This document shows, in pieces, positions 1-11,343 of a stretch of 64,000 bases of DNA (position 1 is the stretch's first letter; each line of letters starts with the position of its first letter). The stretch comes from Ligustrum vulgare. Lineage: Eukaryota; Streptophyta; Magnoliopsida; Lamiales; Oleaceae. The notes beneath the pieces were generated by a model, which was not told the DNA's origin, made no database searches, and saw nothing but the letters and a program-made list of their open reading frames with translations. The translations under genes and the position numbers were made by a program. Location: NCBI GenBank assembly GCA_963555705.1, contig OY743180.1, positions 33,512,129-33,576,128 on the forward strand. Reading direction: 5' to 3'.

Positions 1-103
1 TAAAGGGAACAATCCTTCTAAGAGGCCTTAAAGGGAGAATGTTTTTTAATAAATTACCCTCAAACCTTTTTCCGAGTATTTTACCATCGCATCTATTTAA
101 TAA

Positions 104-120
104 ATTCGTATTAACCGTTA
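104..120 (+). promoter_or_regulatory. CENP-B-box-like 17-bp motif (exemplar; once per monomer)
   Basis: The motif is ATTCGTATTAACCGTTA. Against the mammalian CENP-B box consensus NTTCGNNNNANNCGGGN it keeps TTCG, the central A and the following CG, and differs only in the last two essential bases (TT for GG): 7 of 9. It lies in the conserved core of essentially every unit. I found only four altered copies: TACG at 9688-9691, TTAG at 54480-54483, and CA for CG near 60887 and 63015. The similarity is seen directly. Binding of any CENP-B-like or transposase-derived protein is inference, and the significance of a 7/9 match was not calculated. Confidence 0.4.
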
Positions 121-123
121 GTT

Positions 124-131
124 TTAATTAA
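124..131. repeat. TTAATTAA palindrome in the core (exemplar)
   Basis: An 8-bp perfect palindrome lies just right of the CENP-B-box-like motif in most units. Most units with a z right end break it by reading GTTTTTATTAAT or GTTTTTAGTAAT. The z units near 10400, 14300 and 21080 keep it. Its presence or absence is therefore a useful class marker. No binding protein is implied. Confidence 0.6.
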
Positions 132-137
132 TATACG

Positions 138-189
138 TTTTTTAAAGTTTATTTCTTTTTATTTTCTTATTCTAAATATAAATATTTTT
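138..189. other. T-tract-rich, possibly curved DNA segment (exemplar)
   Basis: Runs of four to six T lie at 138-143, 156-160, 162-165 and 185-189, with shorter TTT runs at 148-150 and 152-154. Spacing is roughly helical. Runs in this arrangement can give intrinsic bending, a property often reported for satellite monomers. Curvature was not calculated. Confidence 0.4.
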
Positions 190-221
190 CAAATATATAT
201 AATCTAAACACGTCAATTTCT

Positions 222-233
222 GACTAAAAAGTC
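222..233. repeat. Short inverted repeat GACT-AAAA-AGTC (exemplar)
   Basis: Four-base complementary arms flank an AAAA loop, repeated in nearly every unit. The unit near 57449 reads AAAACGTC and loses the right arm. The stem is too short for a stable hairpin alone; it is recorded as a recurrent dyad, not as a terminator. Confidence 0.4.
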
Positions 234-290
234 TTTAAATAAAATAAGCAACTCTTTTATAATTTGTGATTTCTGATACTTCCTTCAATC

Positions 291-313
291 AAAGGGAGAA
301 AAAAAAATGAGGA
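291..313 (+). other. Polypurine / poly(A) tract (exemplar), length-variable
   Basis: A run of AAAGGGAG and then A residues leads into ATGAGGA, giving 23 bases with a single pyrimidine. The tract differs by class: GGGAGA plus A's (g, h, k, t, n), GGGAAA plus A's (c, f), and AAAAGGAGAAG plus A's (z). The pure A run in c and f units varies from about 8 to 13, for example near 21612 and 34408, as replication slippage would give. Poly(dA) tracts of this length tend to exclude nucleosomes (general knowledge), so this may be a linker position. Confidence 0.6.
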
Positions 314-1079
314 CTTCTTGAATTAATTTTTTTCATTCATATAACAATTTATTTTAAAGGGAACAATCCTTCTAAGAGGCCTTAAAGGGAGAATGTTTTT
401 TAATAAATTACCCTCAAACCTTTTTCCGAGTATTTTACCATCGCATCTATTTAATAAATTCGTATTAACCGTTAGTTTTAATTAATATACGTTTTTTAAA
501 GTTTATTTCTTTTTATTTTCTTATTCTAAATATAAATATTTTTCAAATATATATAATCTAAACACTTCAATTTCTGACTAAAAAGTCTTTAAATAAAATA
601 AGCAACTCTTTTATAATTTGTGATTTCCGATACTTCCTTCAATCAAAGGGAAAAAAAAATGAGGACTTCTTGAATTAATTTTTTTCATTCATATAACAAT
701 TTATTTTAAAGGGAACAATTCTTCTAAGAGGCCTTAAAGGGAGAATGTTTTTTAATAAATTACCCTCAAACCTTTTTCCGAGTATTTTACCATCGCATCT
801 ATTTAATAAATTCGTATTAACCGTTAGTTTTAATTAATATACGTTTTTTAAAGTTTATTTCTTTTTATTTTCTTATTCTAAATATAAATATTTTTCAAAT
901 ATATATAATCTAAACACTTCAATTTCTGACTAAAAAGTCTTTAAATAAAATAAGCAACTCTTTTATAATTTTCGATTTCTGATACTTCCTTCAATCAAAG
1001 GGAAAAAAAAAATGAGGACTTCTTGAATTAATTTTTTTCATTCATCTAATAATATTTTTTTTAAATGAAAAAATTCTTC

Positions 1080-1091
1080 TAAGGTGCCTTA
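1080..1091. repeat. Inverted repeat TAAGG-TG-CCTTA of Y-class left ends (exemplar)
   Basis: Y-class units carry a perfect 5-bp-arm inverted repeat. Z units keep it too (TATAAGGTGCCTTA). X-class units have TAAGAGGCCTTA instead, which reduces the dyad to the 6-bp palindrome AGGCCT. The two X1 units near 14220 and 20977 read TAAAAGGCC, creating an 8-bp palindrome. The classes thus differ in local dyad structure as well as sequence. Confidence 0.45.
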
Positions 1092-1754
1092 AAGGGAGAA
1101 TTTTTTTTAATATATTACCCTCAAACCTTTTTCCGAGTATTTTACCATCGCATCTATTTAATAAATTCGTATTAACCGTTAGTTTTAATTAATATACGTT
1201 TTTTAAAGTTTATTTCTTTTTATTTTCTTATTCTAAATATAAATATTTTTCAAATATATATAATCTAAACACTTCAATTTCTGACTAAAAAGTCTTTAAA
1301 TAAAATAAGCAACTCTTTTATAATTTGTGATTTCCGATACTTCCTTCAATCAAAGGGAAAAAAAAAAATGAGGACTTCTTGAATTAATTTTTTTCATTCA
1401 TATAACAATTTATTTTAAAGGGAACAATTCTTCTAAGAGGCCTTAAAGGGAGAATGTTTTTTAATAAATTACCCTCAAACCTTTTTCCGAGTATTTTACC
1501 ATCGCATCTATTTAATAAATTCGTATTAACCGTTAGTTTTAATTAATATACGTTTTTTAAAGTTTATTTCTTTTTATTTTCTTATTCTAAATATAAATAT
1601 TTTTCAAATATATATAATCTAAACACGTCAATTTCTGACTAAAAAGTCTTTAAATAAAATAAGCAACTCTTTTATAATTTGTGATTTCTGATACTTCCTT
1701 CAATCAAAGGGAGAAAAAAAATGAGGACTTCTTGAATTAATTTTTTTCATTCAT

Positions 1755-4239
1755 CTAATAATATTTTTTTTAAATGAAAAAATTCTTCTAAGGTGCCTTA
1801 AAGGGAGAATTTTTTTTAATATATTACCCTCAAACCTTTTTCCGAGTATTTTACCATCGCATCTATTTAATAAATTCGTATTAACCGTTAGTTTTAATTA
1901 ATATACGTTTTTTAAAGTTTATTTCTTTTTATTTTCTTATTCTAAATATAAATATTTTTCAAATATATATAATCTAAACACGTCAATTTCTGACTAAAAA
2001 GTCTTTAAATAAAATAAGCAACTCTTTTATAATTTGTGATTTCTGATACTTCCTTCAATCAAAGGGAGAAAAAAAAATGAGGACTTCTTGAATTAATTTT
2101 TTTCATTCATATAACAATTTATTTTAAAGGGAACAATCCTTCTAAGAGGCCTTAAAGGGAGAATGTTTTTTAATAAATTACCCTCAAACCTTTTTCCGAG
2201 TATTTTACCATCTCATCTATTTAATAAATTCGTATTAACCGTTAGTTTTAATTAATATACGTTTTTTAAAGTTTATTTCTTTTTATTTTCTTATTCTAAA
2301 TATAAATATTTTTCAAATATATATAATCTAAACACTTCAATTTCTGACTAAAAAGTCTTTTAAATAAAATAAACAACTCTTTTATAAATTGTTATTTCTG
2401 ATACTTCCTTCAATCAAAGGGAGAAAAAAAAATGAGGACTTCTTGAATTAATTTTTTTCATTCATATAACAATTTATTTTAAAGGGAACAATCCTTCTAA
2501 GAGGCCTTAAAGGGAGAATGTTTTTTAATAAATTACCCTCAAACCTTTTTCCGAGTATTTTACCATCGCATCTATTTAATAAATTCGTATTAACCGTTAG
2601 TTTTAATTAATATACGTTTTTTAAAGTTTATTTCTTTTTATTTTCTTATTCTAAATATAAATATTTTTCAAATATATATAATCTAAACACGTCAATTTCT
2701 GACTAAAAAGTCTTTAAATAAAATAAGCAACTCTTTTATAATTTGTGATTTCTGATACTTCCTTCAATCAAAGGGAGAAAAAAAAATGAGGACTTCTTGA
2801 ATTAATTTTTTTCATTCATATAACAATTTATTTTAAAGGGAACAATCCTTCTAAGAGGCCTTAAAGGGAGAATGTTTTTTAATAAATTACCCTCAAACCT
2901 TTTTCCGAGTATTTTACCATCGCATCTATTTAATAAATTCGTATTAACCGTTAGTTTTAATTAATATACGTTTTTTAAAGTTTATTTCTTTTTATTTTCT
3001 TATTCTAAATATAAATATTTTTCAAATATATATAATCTAAACACTTCAATTTCTGACTAAAAAGTCTTTTAAATAAAATAAACAACTCTTTTATAAATTG
3101 TTATTTCTGATACTTCCTTCAATCAAAGGGAGAAAAAAAAATGAGGACTTCTTGAATTAATTTTTTTCATTCATATAACAATTTATTTTAAAGGGAACAA
3201 TCCTTCTAAGAGGCCTTAAAGGGAGAATGTTTTTTAATAAATTACCCTCAAACCTTTTTCCGAGTATTTTACCATCGCATCTATTTAATAAATTCGTATT
3301 AACCGTTAGTTTTAATTAATATACGTTTTTTAAAGTTTATTTCTTTTTATTTTCTTATTCTAAATATAAATATTTTTCAAATATATATAATCTAAACACG
3401 TCAATTTCTGACTAAAAAGTCTTTAAATAAAATAAGCAACTCTTTTATAATTTGTGATTTCTGATACTTCCTTCAATCAAAGGGAGAAAAAAAAATGAGG
3501 ACTTCTTGAATTAATTTTTTTCATTCATATAACAATTTATTTTAAAGGGAACAATTCATCTAAGAGGCCTTAAAGGGAGAATGTTTTTTAATAAATTACC
3601 CTCAAACCTTTTTCCGAGTATTTTACCATCGCATCTATTTAATAAATTCGTATTAACCGTTAGTTTTTATTAATATACGTTTTTTAAAGTTTATTTCTTT
3701 TTATTTTCTTATTCTAAATATAAATATTTTTTAAATATATATAATCTAAACACTTCAATTTCTGACTAAAAAGTCTTTTAAATAAAATAAGCAACTCTTT
3801 TATAATTTGTGATTTCTGATACTTCCTTCAATCAAAAGGAGAAGAAAAAAATGAGGACTTCTTGAATTAATTTTTTTCATTCATATATCCATTTTTTTTT
3901 AAAAGGAAACAATTCTTATAAGGTGCCTTAAAGGGAGAATTTTTTTTAATATATTACCCTCAAACCTTTTTCCGAGTATTTTACCATCGCATCTATTTAA
4001 TAAATTCGTATTAACCGTTAGTTTTAATTAATATACGTTTTTTAAAGTTTATTTCTTTTTATTTTCTTATTCTAAATATAAATATTTTTCAAATATATAT
4101 AATCTAAACACTTCAATTTCTGACTAAAAAGTCTTTAAATAAAATAAGCAACTCTTTTATAATTTTCGATTTCTGATACTTCCTTCAATCAAAGGGAAAA
4201 AAAAAATGAGGACTTCTTGAATTAATTTTTTTCATTCAT
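1755..4239. repeat. 7-unit higher-order repeat, copy 1 (2,485 bp)
   Basis: The unit order is Y-g, X1-k, X1-g, X1-k, X1-g, X3-z, Z-f. The diagnostic X3 left end (AATTCATCT) at about 3553 occurs only here and in the next copy. Inside it, X1-k/X1-g is a two-unit sub-repeat present twice. One private change is ATCTCATC for ATCGCATC near 2211. Confidence 0.85.
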
Positions 4240-6723
4240 CTAATAATATTTTTTTTAAATGAAAAAATTCTTCTAAGGTGCCTTAAAGGGAGAATTTTTT
4301 TTAATATATTACCCTCAAACCTTTTTCCGAGTATTTTACCATCGCATCTATTTAATAAATTCGTATTAACCGTTAGTTTTAATTAATATACGTTTTTTAA
4401 AGTTTATTTCTTTTTATTTTCTTATTCTAAATATAAATATTTTTCAAATATATATAATCTAAACACGTCAATTTCTGACTAAAAAGTCTTTAAATAAAAT
4501 AAGCAACTCTTTTATAATTTGTGATTTCTGATACTTCCTTCAATCAAAGGGAGAAAAAAAAATGAGGACTTCTTGAATTAATTTTTTTCATTCATATAAC
4601 AATTTATTTTAAAGGGAACAATCCTTCTAAGAGGCCTTAAAGGGAGAATGTTTTTTAATAAATTACCCTCAAACCTTTTTCCGAGTATTTTACCATCGCA
4701 TCTATTTAATAAATTCGTATTAACCGTTAGTTTTAATTAATATACGTTTTTTAAAGTTTATTTCTTTTTATTTTCTTATTCTAAATATAAATATTTTTCA
4801 AATATATATAATCTAAACACTTCAATTTCTGACTAAAAAGTCTTTTAAATAAAATAAACAACTCTTTTATAAATTGTTATTTCTGATACTTCCTTCAATC
4901 AAAGGGAGAAAAAAAAATGAGGACTTCTTGAATTAATTTTTTTCATTCATATAACAATTTATTTTAAAGGGAACAATCCTTCTAAGAGGCCTTAAAGGGA
5001 GAATGTTTTTTAATAAATTACCCTCAAACCTTTTTCCGAGTATTTTACCATCGCATCTATTTAATAAATTCGTATTAACCGTTAGTTTTAATTAATATAC
5101 GTTTTTTAAAGTTTATTTCTTTTTATTTTCTTATTCTAAATATAAATATTTTTCAAATATATATAATCTAAACACGTCAATTTCTGACTAAAAAGTCTTT
5201 AAATAAAATAAGCAACTCTTTTATAATTTGTGATTTCTGATACTTCCTTCAATCAAAGGGAGAAAAAAAAATGAGGACTTCTTGAATTAATTTTTTTCAT
5301 TCATATAACAATTTATTTTAAAGGGAACAATCCTTCTAAGAGGCCTTAAAGGGAGAATGTTTTTTAATAAATTACCCTCAAACCTTTTTCCGAGTATTTT
5401 ACCATCGCATCTATTTAATAAATTCGTATTAACCGTTAGTTTTAATTAATATACGTTTTTTAAAGTTTATTTCTTTTTATTTTCTTATTCTAAATATAAA
5501 TATTTTTCAAATATATATAATCTAAACACTTCAATTTCTGACTAAAAAGTCTTTTAAATAAAATAAACAACTCTTTTATAAATTGTTATTTCTGATACTT
5601 CCTTCAATCAAAGGGAGAAAAAAAAATGAGGACTTCTTGAATTAATTTTTTTCATTCATATAACAATTTATTTTAAAGGGAACAATCCTTCTAAGAGGCC
5701 TTAAAGGGAGAATGTTTTTTAATAAATTACCCTCAAACCTTTTTCCGAGTATTTTACCATCGCATCTATTTAATAAATTCGTATTAACCGTTAGTTTTAA
5801 TTAATATACGTTTTTTAAAGTTTATTTCTTTTTATTTTCTTATTCTAAATATAAATATTTTTCAAATATATATAATCTAAACACGTCAATTTCTGACTAA
5901 AAAGTCTTTAAATAAAATAAGCAACTCTTTTATAATTTGTGATTTCTGATACTTCCTTCAATCAAAGGGAGAAAAAAAAATGAGGACTTCTTGAATTAAT
6001 TTTTTTCATTCATATAACAATTTATTTTAAAGGGAACAATTCATCTAAGAGGCCTTAAAGGGAGAATGTTTTTTAATAAATTACCCTCAAACCTTTTTCC
6101 GAGTATTTTACCATCGCATCTATTTAATAAATTCGTATTAACCGTTAGTTTTATTAATATACGTTTTTTAAAGTTTATTTCTTTTTATTTTCTTATTCTA
6201 AATATAAATATTTTTTAAATATATATAATCTAAACACTTCAATTTCTGACTAAAAAGTCTTTTAAATAAAATAAGCAACTCTTTTATAATTTGTGATTTC
6301 TGATACTTCCTTCAATCAAAAGGAGAAGAAAAAAATGAGGACTTCTTGAATTAATTTTTTTCATTCATATATCCATTTTTTTTTAAAAGGAAACAATTCT
6401 TATAAGGTGCCTTAAAGGGAGAATTTTTTTTAATATATTACCCTCAAACCTTTTTCCGAGTATTTTACCATCGCATCTATTTAATAAATTCGTATTAACC
6501 GTTAGTTTTAATTAATATACGTTTTTTAAAGTTTATTTCTTTTTATTTTCTTATTCTAAATATAAATATTTTTCAAATATATATAATCTAAACACTTCAA
6601 TTTCTGACTAAAAAGTCTTTAAATAAAATAAGCAACTCTTTTATAATTTTCGATTTCTGATACTTCCTTCAATCAAAGGGAAAAAAAAAATGAGGACTTC
6701 TTGAATTAATTTTTTTCATTCAT
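4240..6723. repeat. 7-unit higher-order repeat, copy 2
   Basis: It repeats the preceding order Y-g, X1-k, X1-g, X1-k, X1-g, X3-z, Z-f. The X3 marker at 6039 lies 2,485 bases after the first. A one-base loss (GTTTTATT for GTTTTTATT, near 6147) makes this copy 2,484 bp. The following unit ends in c rather than g, so the HOR stops after two copies. Confidence 0.85.
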
Positions 6724-9700
6724 CTAATAATATTTTTTTTAAATGAAAAAATTCTTCTAAGGTGCCTTAAAGGGAGAATTTTTTTTAATATATTACCCTC
6801 AAACCTTTTTCCGAGTATTTTACCATCGCATCTATTTAATAAATTCGTATTAACCGTTAGTTTTAATTAATATACGTTTTTTAAAGTTTATTTCTTTTTA
6901 TTTTCTTATTCTAAATATAAATATTTTTCAAATATATATAATCTAAACACTTCAATTTCTGACTAAAAAGTCTTTAAATAAAATAAGCAACTCTTTTATA
7001 ATTTGTGATTTCCGATACTTCCTTCAATCAAAGGGAAAAAAAAAAATGAGGACTTCTTGAATTAATTTTTTTCATTCATATAACAATTTATTTTAAAGGG
7101 AACAATTCTTCTAAGAGGCCTTAAAGGGAGAATGTTTTTTAATAAATTACCCTCAAACCTTTTTCCGAGTATTTTACCATCGCATCTATTTAATAAATTC
7201 GTATTAACCGTTAGTTTTAATTAATATACGTTTTTTAAAGTTTATTTCTTTTTATTTTCTTATTCTAAATATAAATATTTTTCAAATATATATAATCTAA
7301 ACACGTCAATTTCTGACTAAAAAGTCTTTAAATAAAATAAGCAACTCTTTTATAATTTGTGATTTCTGATACTTCCTTCAATCAAAGGGAGAAAAAAAAA
7401 TGAGGACTTCTTGAATTAATTTTTTTCATTCATCTAATAATATTTTTTTTAAATGAAAAAATTCTTCTAAGGTGCCTTAAAGGGAGAATTTTTTTTAATA
7501 TATTACCCTCAAACCTTTTTCCGAGTATTTTACCATCGCATCTATTTAATAAATTCGTATTAACCGTTAGTTTTAATTAATATACGTTTTTTAAAGTTTA
7601 TTTCTTTTTATTTTCTTATTCTAAATATAAATATTTTTCAAATATATATAATCTAAACACTTCAATTTCTGACTAAAAAGTCTTTAAATAAAATAAGCAA
7701 CTCTTTTATAATTTGTGATTTCTGATACTTCTTTCAATCAAAGGGAGAAAAAAAAATGAGGACTTCTTGAATTAATTTTTTTCATTCATCTAATAATATT
7801 TTTTTTAAATGAAAAAATTCTTCTAAGGTGCCTTAAAGGGAGAATGTTTTTTAATAAATTACCCTCAAACCTTTTTCCGAGTATTTTACCATCGCATCTA
7901 TTTAATAAATTCGTATTAACCGTTAGTTTTTATTAATATACGTTTTTTAAAGTTTATTTCTTTTTATTTTCTTATTCTAAATATAAATATTTTTTAAATA
8001 TATATAATCTAAACACTTCAATTTCTGACTAAAAAGTCTTTTAAATAAAATAAGCAACTCTTTTATAATTTGTGATTTCTGATACTTCCTTCAATCAAAA
8101 GGAGAAGAAAAAAATGAGGACTTCTTGAATTAATTTTTTTCATTCATATATCCATTTTTTTTTAAAAGGAAACAATTCTTATAAGGTGCCTTAAAGGGAG
8201 AATTTTTTTTAATATATTACCCTCAAACCTTTTTCCGAGTATTTTACCATCGCATCTATTTAATAAATTCGTATTAACCGTTAGTTTTAATTAATATACG
8301 TTTTTTAAAGTTTATTTCTTTTTATTTTCTTATTCTAAATATAAATATTTTTCAAATATATATAATCTAAACACTTCAATTTCTGACTAAAAAGTCTTTA
8401 AATAAAATAAGCAACTCTTTTATAATTTGTGATTTCCGATACTTCCTTCAATCAAAGGGAAAAAAAAAATGAGGACTTCTTGAATTAATTTTTTTCATTC
8501 ATATAACAATTTATTTTAAAGGGAACAATTCTTCTAAGAGGCCTTAAAGGGAGAATGTTTTTTAATAAATTACCCTCAAACCTTTTTCCGAGTATTTTAC
8601 CATCGCATCTATTTAATAAATTCGTATTAACCGTTAGTTTTAATTAATATACGTTTTTTAAAGTTTATTTCTTTTTATTTTCTTATTCTAAATATAAATA
8701 TTTTTCAAATATATATAATCTAAACACGTCAATTTCTGACTAAAAAGTCTTTAAATAAAATAAGCAACTCTTTTATAATTTGTGATTTCTGATACTTCCT
8801 TCAATCAAAGGGAGAAAAAAAAATGAGGACTTCTTGAATTAATTTTTTTCATTCATCTAATAATATTTTTTTTAAATGAAAAAATTCTTCTAAGGTGCCT
8901 TAAAGGGAGAATTTTTTTTAATATATTACCCTCAAACCTTTTTCCGAGTATTTTACCATCGCATCTATTTAATAAATTCGTATTAACCGTTAGTTTTAAT
9001 TAATATACGTTTTTTAAAGTTTATTTCTTTTTATTTTCTTATTCTAAATATAAATATTTTTCAAATATATATAATCTAAACACTTCAATTTCTGACTAAA
9101 AAGTCTTTAAATAAAATAAGCAACTCTTTTATAATTTGTGATTTCTGATACTTCTTTCAATCAAAGGGAGAAAAAAAAATGAGGACTTCTTGAATTAATT
9201 TTTTTCATTCATCTAATAATATTTTTTTTAAATGAAAAAATTCTTCTAAGGTGCCTTAAAGGGAGAATGTTTTTTAATAAATTACCCTCAAACCTTTTTC
9301 CGAGTATTTTACCATCGCATCTATTTAATAAATTCGTATTAACCGTTAGTTTTAATTAATATACGTTTTTTAAAGTTTATTTCTTTTTATTTTCTTATTC
9401 TAAATATAAATATTTTTCAAATATATATAATCTAAACACTTCAATTTCTGACTAAAAAGTCTTTAAATAAAATAAGCAACTCTTTTATAATTTTCGATTT
9501 CTGATACTTCCTTCAATCAAAGGGAAAAAAAAAATGAGGACTTCTTGAATTAATTTTTTTCATTCATCTAATAATATTTTTTTTAAATGAAAAAATTCTT
9601 CTAAGGTGCCTTAAAGGGAGAATTTTTTTTAATATATTACCCTCAAACCTTTTTCCGAGTATTTTACCATCGCATCTATTTAATAAATACGTATTAACCG

Positions 9701-11343
9701 TTAGTTTTAATTAATATACGTTTTTTAAAGTTTATTTCTTTTTATTTTCTTATTCTAAATATAAATATTTTTCAAATATATATAATCTAAACACTTCAAT
9801 TTCTGACTAAAAAGTCTTTAAATAAAATAAGCAACTCTTTTATAATTTGTGATTTCCGATACTTCCTTCAATCAAAGGGAAAAAAAAAATGAGGACTTCT
9901 TGAATTAATTTTTTTCATTCATATAACAATTTATTTTAAAGGGAACAATTCTTCTAAGAGGCCTTAAAGGGAGAATGTTTTTTAATAAATTACCCTCAAA
10001 CCTTTTTCCGAGTATTTTACCATCGCATCTATTTAATAAATTCGTATTAACCGTTAGTTTTAATTAATATACGTTTTTTAAAGTTTATTTCTTTTTATTT
10101 TCTTATTCTAAATATAAATATTTTTCAAATATATATAATCTAAACACGTCAATTTCTGACTAAAAAGTCTTTAAATAAAATAAGCAACTCTTTTATAATT
10201 TGTGATTTCTGATACTTCCTTCAATCAAAGGGAGAAAAAAAATGAGGACTTCTTGAATTAATTTTTTTCATTCATCTAATAATATTTTTTTTAAATGAAA
10301 AAATTCTTCTAAGGTGCCTTAAAGGGAGAATTTTTTTTAATATATTACCCTCAAACCTTTTTCCGAGTATTTTACCATCGCATCTATTTAATAAATTCGT
10401 ATTAACCGTTAGTTTTAATTAATATACGTTTTTTAAAGTTTATTTATTTTTATTTTCTTATTCTAAATATAAATATTTTTTAAATATATATAATCTAAAC
10501 ACTTCAATTTCTGACTAAAAAGTCTTTTAAATAAAATAAGCAACTCTTTTATAATTTGTGATTTCTGATACTTCCTTCAATCAAAAGGAGAAGAAAAAAA
10601 TGAGGACTTCTTGAATTAATTTTTTTCATTCATATATCCATTTTTTTTTAAAAGGAAACAATTCTTATAAGGTGCCTTAAAGGGAGAATTTTTTTTAATA
10701 TATTACCCTCAAACCTTTTTCCGAGTATTTTACCATCGCATCTATTTAATAAATTCGTATTAACCGTTAGTTTTAATTAATATACGTTTTTTAAAGTTTA
10801 TTTCTTTTTATTTTCTTATTCTAAATATAAATATTTTTCAAATATATATAATCTAAACACTTCAATTTCTGACTAAAAAGTCTTTAAATAAAATAAGCAA
10901 CTCTTTTATAATTTTCGATTTCTGATACTTCCTTCAATCAAAGGGAAAAAAAAAATGAGGACTTCTTGAATTAATTTTTTTCATTCATCTAATAATATTT
11001 TTTTTAAATGAAAAAATTCTTCTAAGGTGCCTTAAAGGGAGAATTTTTTTTAATATATTACCCTCAAACCTTTTTCCGAGTATTTTACCATCGCATCTAT
11101 TTAATAAATTCGTATTAACCGTTAGTTTTAATTAATATACGTTTTTTAAAGTTTATTTCTTTTTATTTTCTTATTCTAAATATAAATATTTTTCAAATAT
11201 ATATAATCTAAACACTTCAATTTCTGACTAAAAAGTCTTTAAATAAAATAAGCAACTCTTTTATAATTTGTGATTTCCGATACTTCCTTCAATCAAAGGG
11301 AAAAAAAAAATGAGGACTTCTTGAATTAATTTTTTTCATTCAT
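6724..11343. repeat. Mosaic of four-unit blocks around X2-g
   Basis: The unit order is (Y-c, X2-g, Y-t, Y'-z), (Z-c, X2-g, Y-t, Y'-f), (Y-c, X2-g, Y-z, Z-f), Y-c. The t marker CTTCTTTCAA at 7728 and 9151 is 1,423 bases apart, four units. The two Y' units are chimeric: a Y left end passing into the X-style GAATGTTTTTTAATAAATT. One of the rare CENP-B-like motif changes (TACG) is at 9688-9691. The Y-z unit near 10270 also carries TTTATTTATTT, shared with the X1-z units near 14350 and 21100. Confidence 0.75.

Larger units (their letters stand above)
50..190. repeat. Near-invariant monomer core (exemplar)
   Basis: From about TACCCTCAAACC to AAATATAAATATTTTT the monomer is almost identical in every class of unit. 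The flanks switch between several distinct sequence classes. The few core changes seen are mostly lineage markers shared by a handful of units: TTCTGAG for TTCCGAG, GTTAGCTTT, TATACATT for TATACGTT, GTTTTTATT or GTTTTTAGT for GTTTTAATT, and TTTATTTATTT. This block may be under constraint (protein binding, nucleosome positioning), or it may simply be the part homogenised across all classes by gene conversion. Confidence 0.75.
1..340. repeat. Partial first monomer (type X1-g), used as reference
   Basis: This unit is cut at its left edge by the window and ends with the CATTCAT before base 341. It serves here as the reference. Its left end has AGAGGCC at 21-27. The near-invariant core runs from about 50 to 190. 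The right part carries CACGTC, TTGTGATTTCTG and a GGGAGA-poly(A) tract. Its six CpG dinucleotides are in TCCGAG, ATCGCA, TTCGTA, ACCGTT, TACGTT and CACGTC. Most other units have five, because CACGTC is CACTTC. Confidence 0.9.
1..1754. repeat. Mixed units: X1-g, X1-c, X2-f, Y-c, X2-g
   Basis: Five units with no obvious internal higher-order period. Unit starts are at 341, about 693, about 1046 and about 1400. The X2 unit from 693 ends with the f-type TTTTCG. It is one of only two of the 18 X2 units that does not have a plain g right end. Confidence 0.7.

Noticed and set aside
191..208. ATATATATAATCTAAA as a TATA box or bacterial -10 promoter
   Set aside because: In sequence that is 77% A+T such matches are expected by chance. 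There is no matching upstream element or transcript evidence.
222..233. GACTAAAAAGTC followed by T's as a transcription terminator hairpin
   Set aside because: A four-base stem with an AAAA loop is too weak, no gene lies upstream, and it recurs in every monomer.
291..320. A Shine-Dalgarno-like AAAGGGAG followed by ATGAGGACTTCTTGA in every unit
   Set aside because: The ATG opens a four-codon frame (Met-Arg-Thr-Ser) that stops at once. The purine tract is a repeat landmark and the setting is a eukaryotic-type satellite, so this is not a translated gene.
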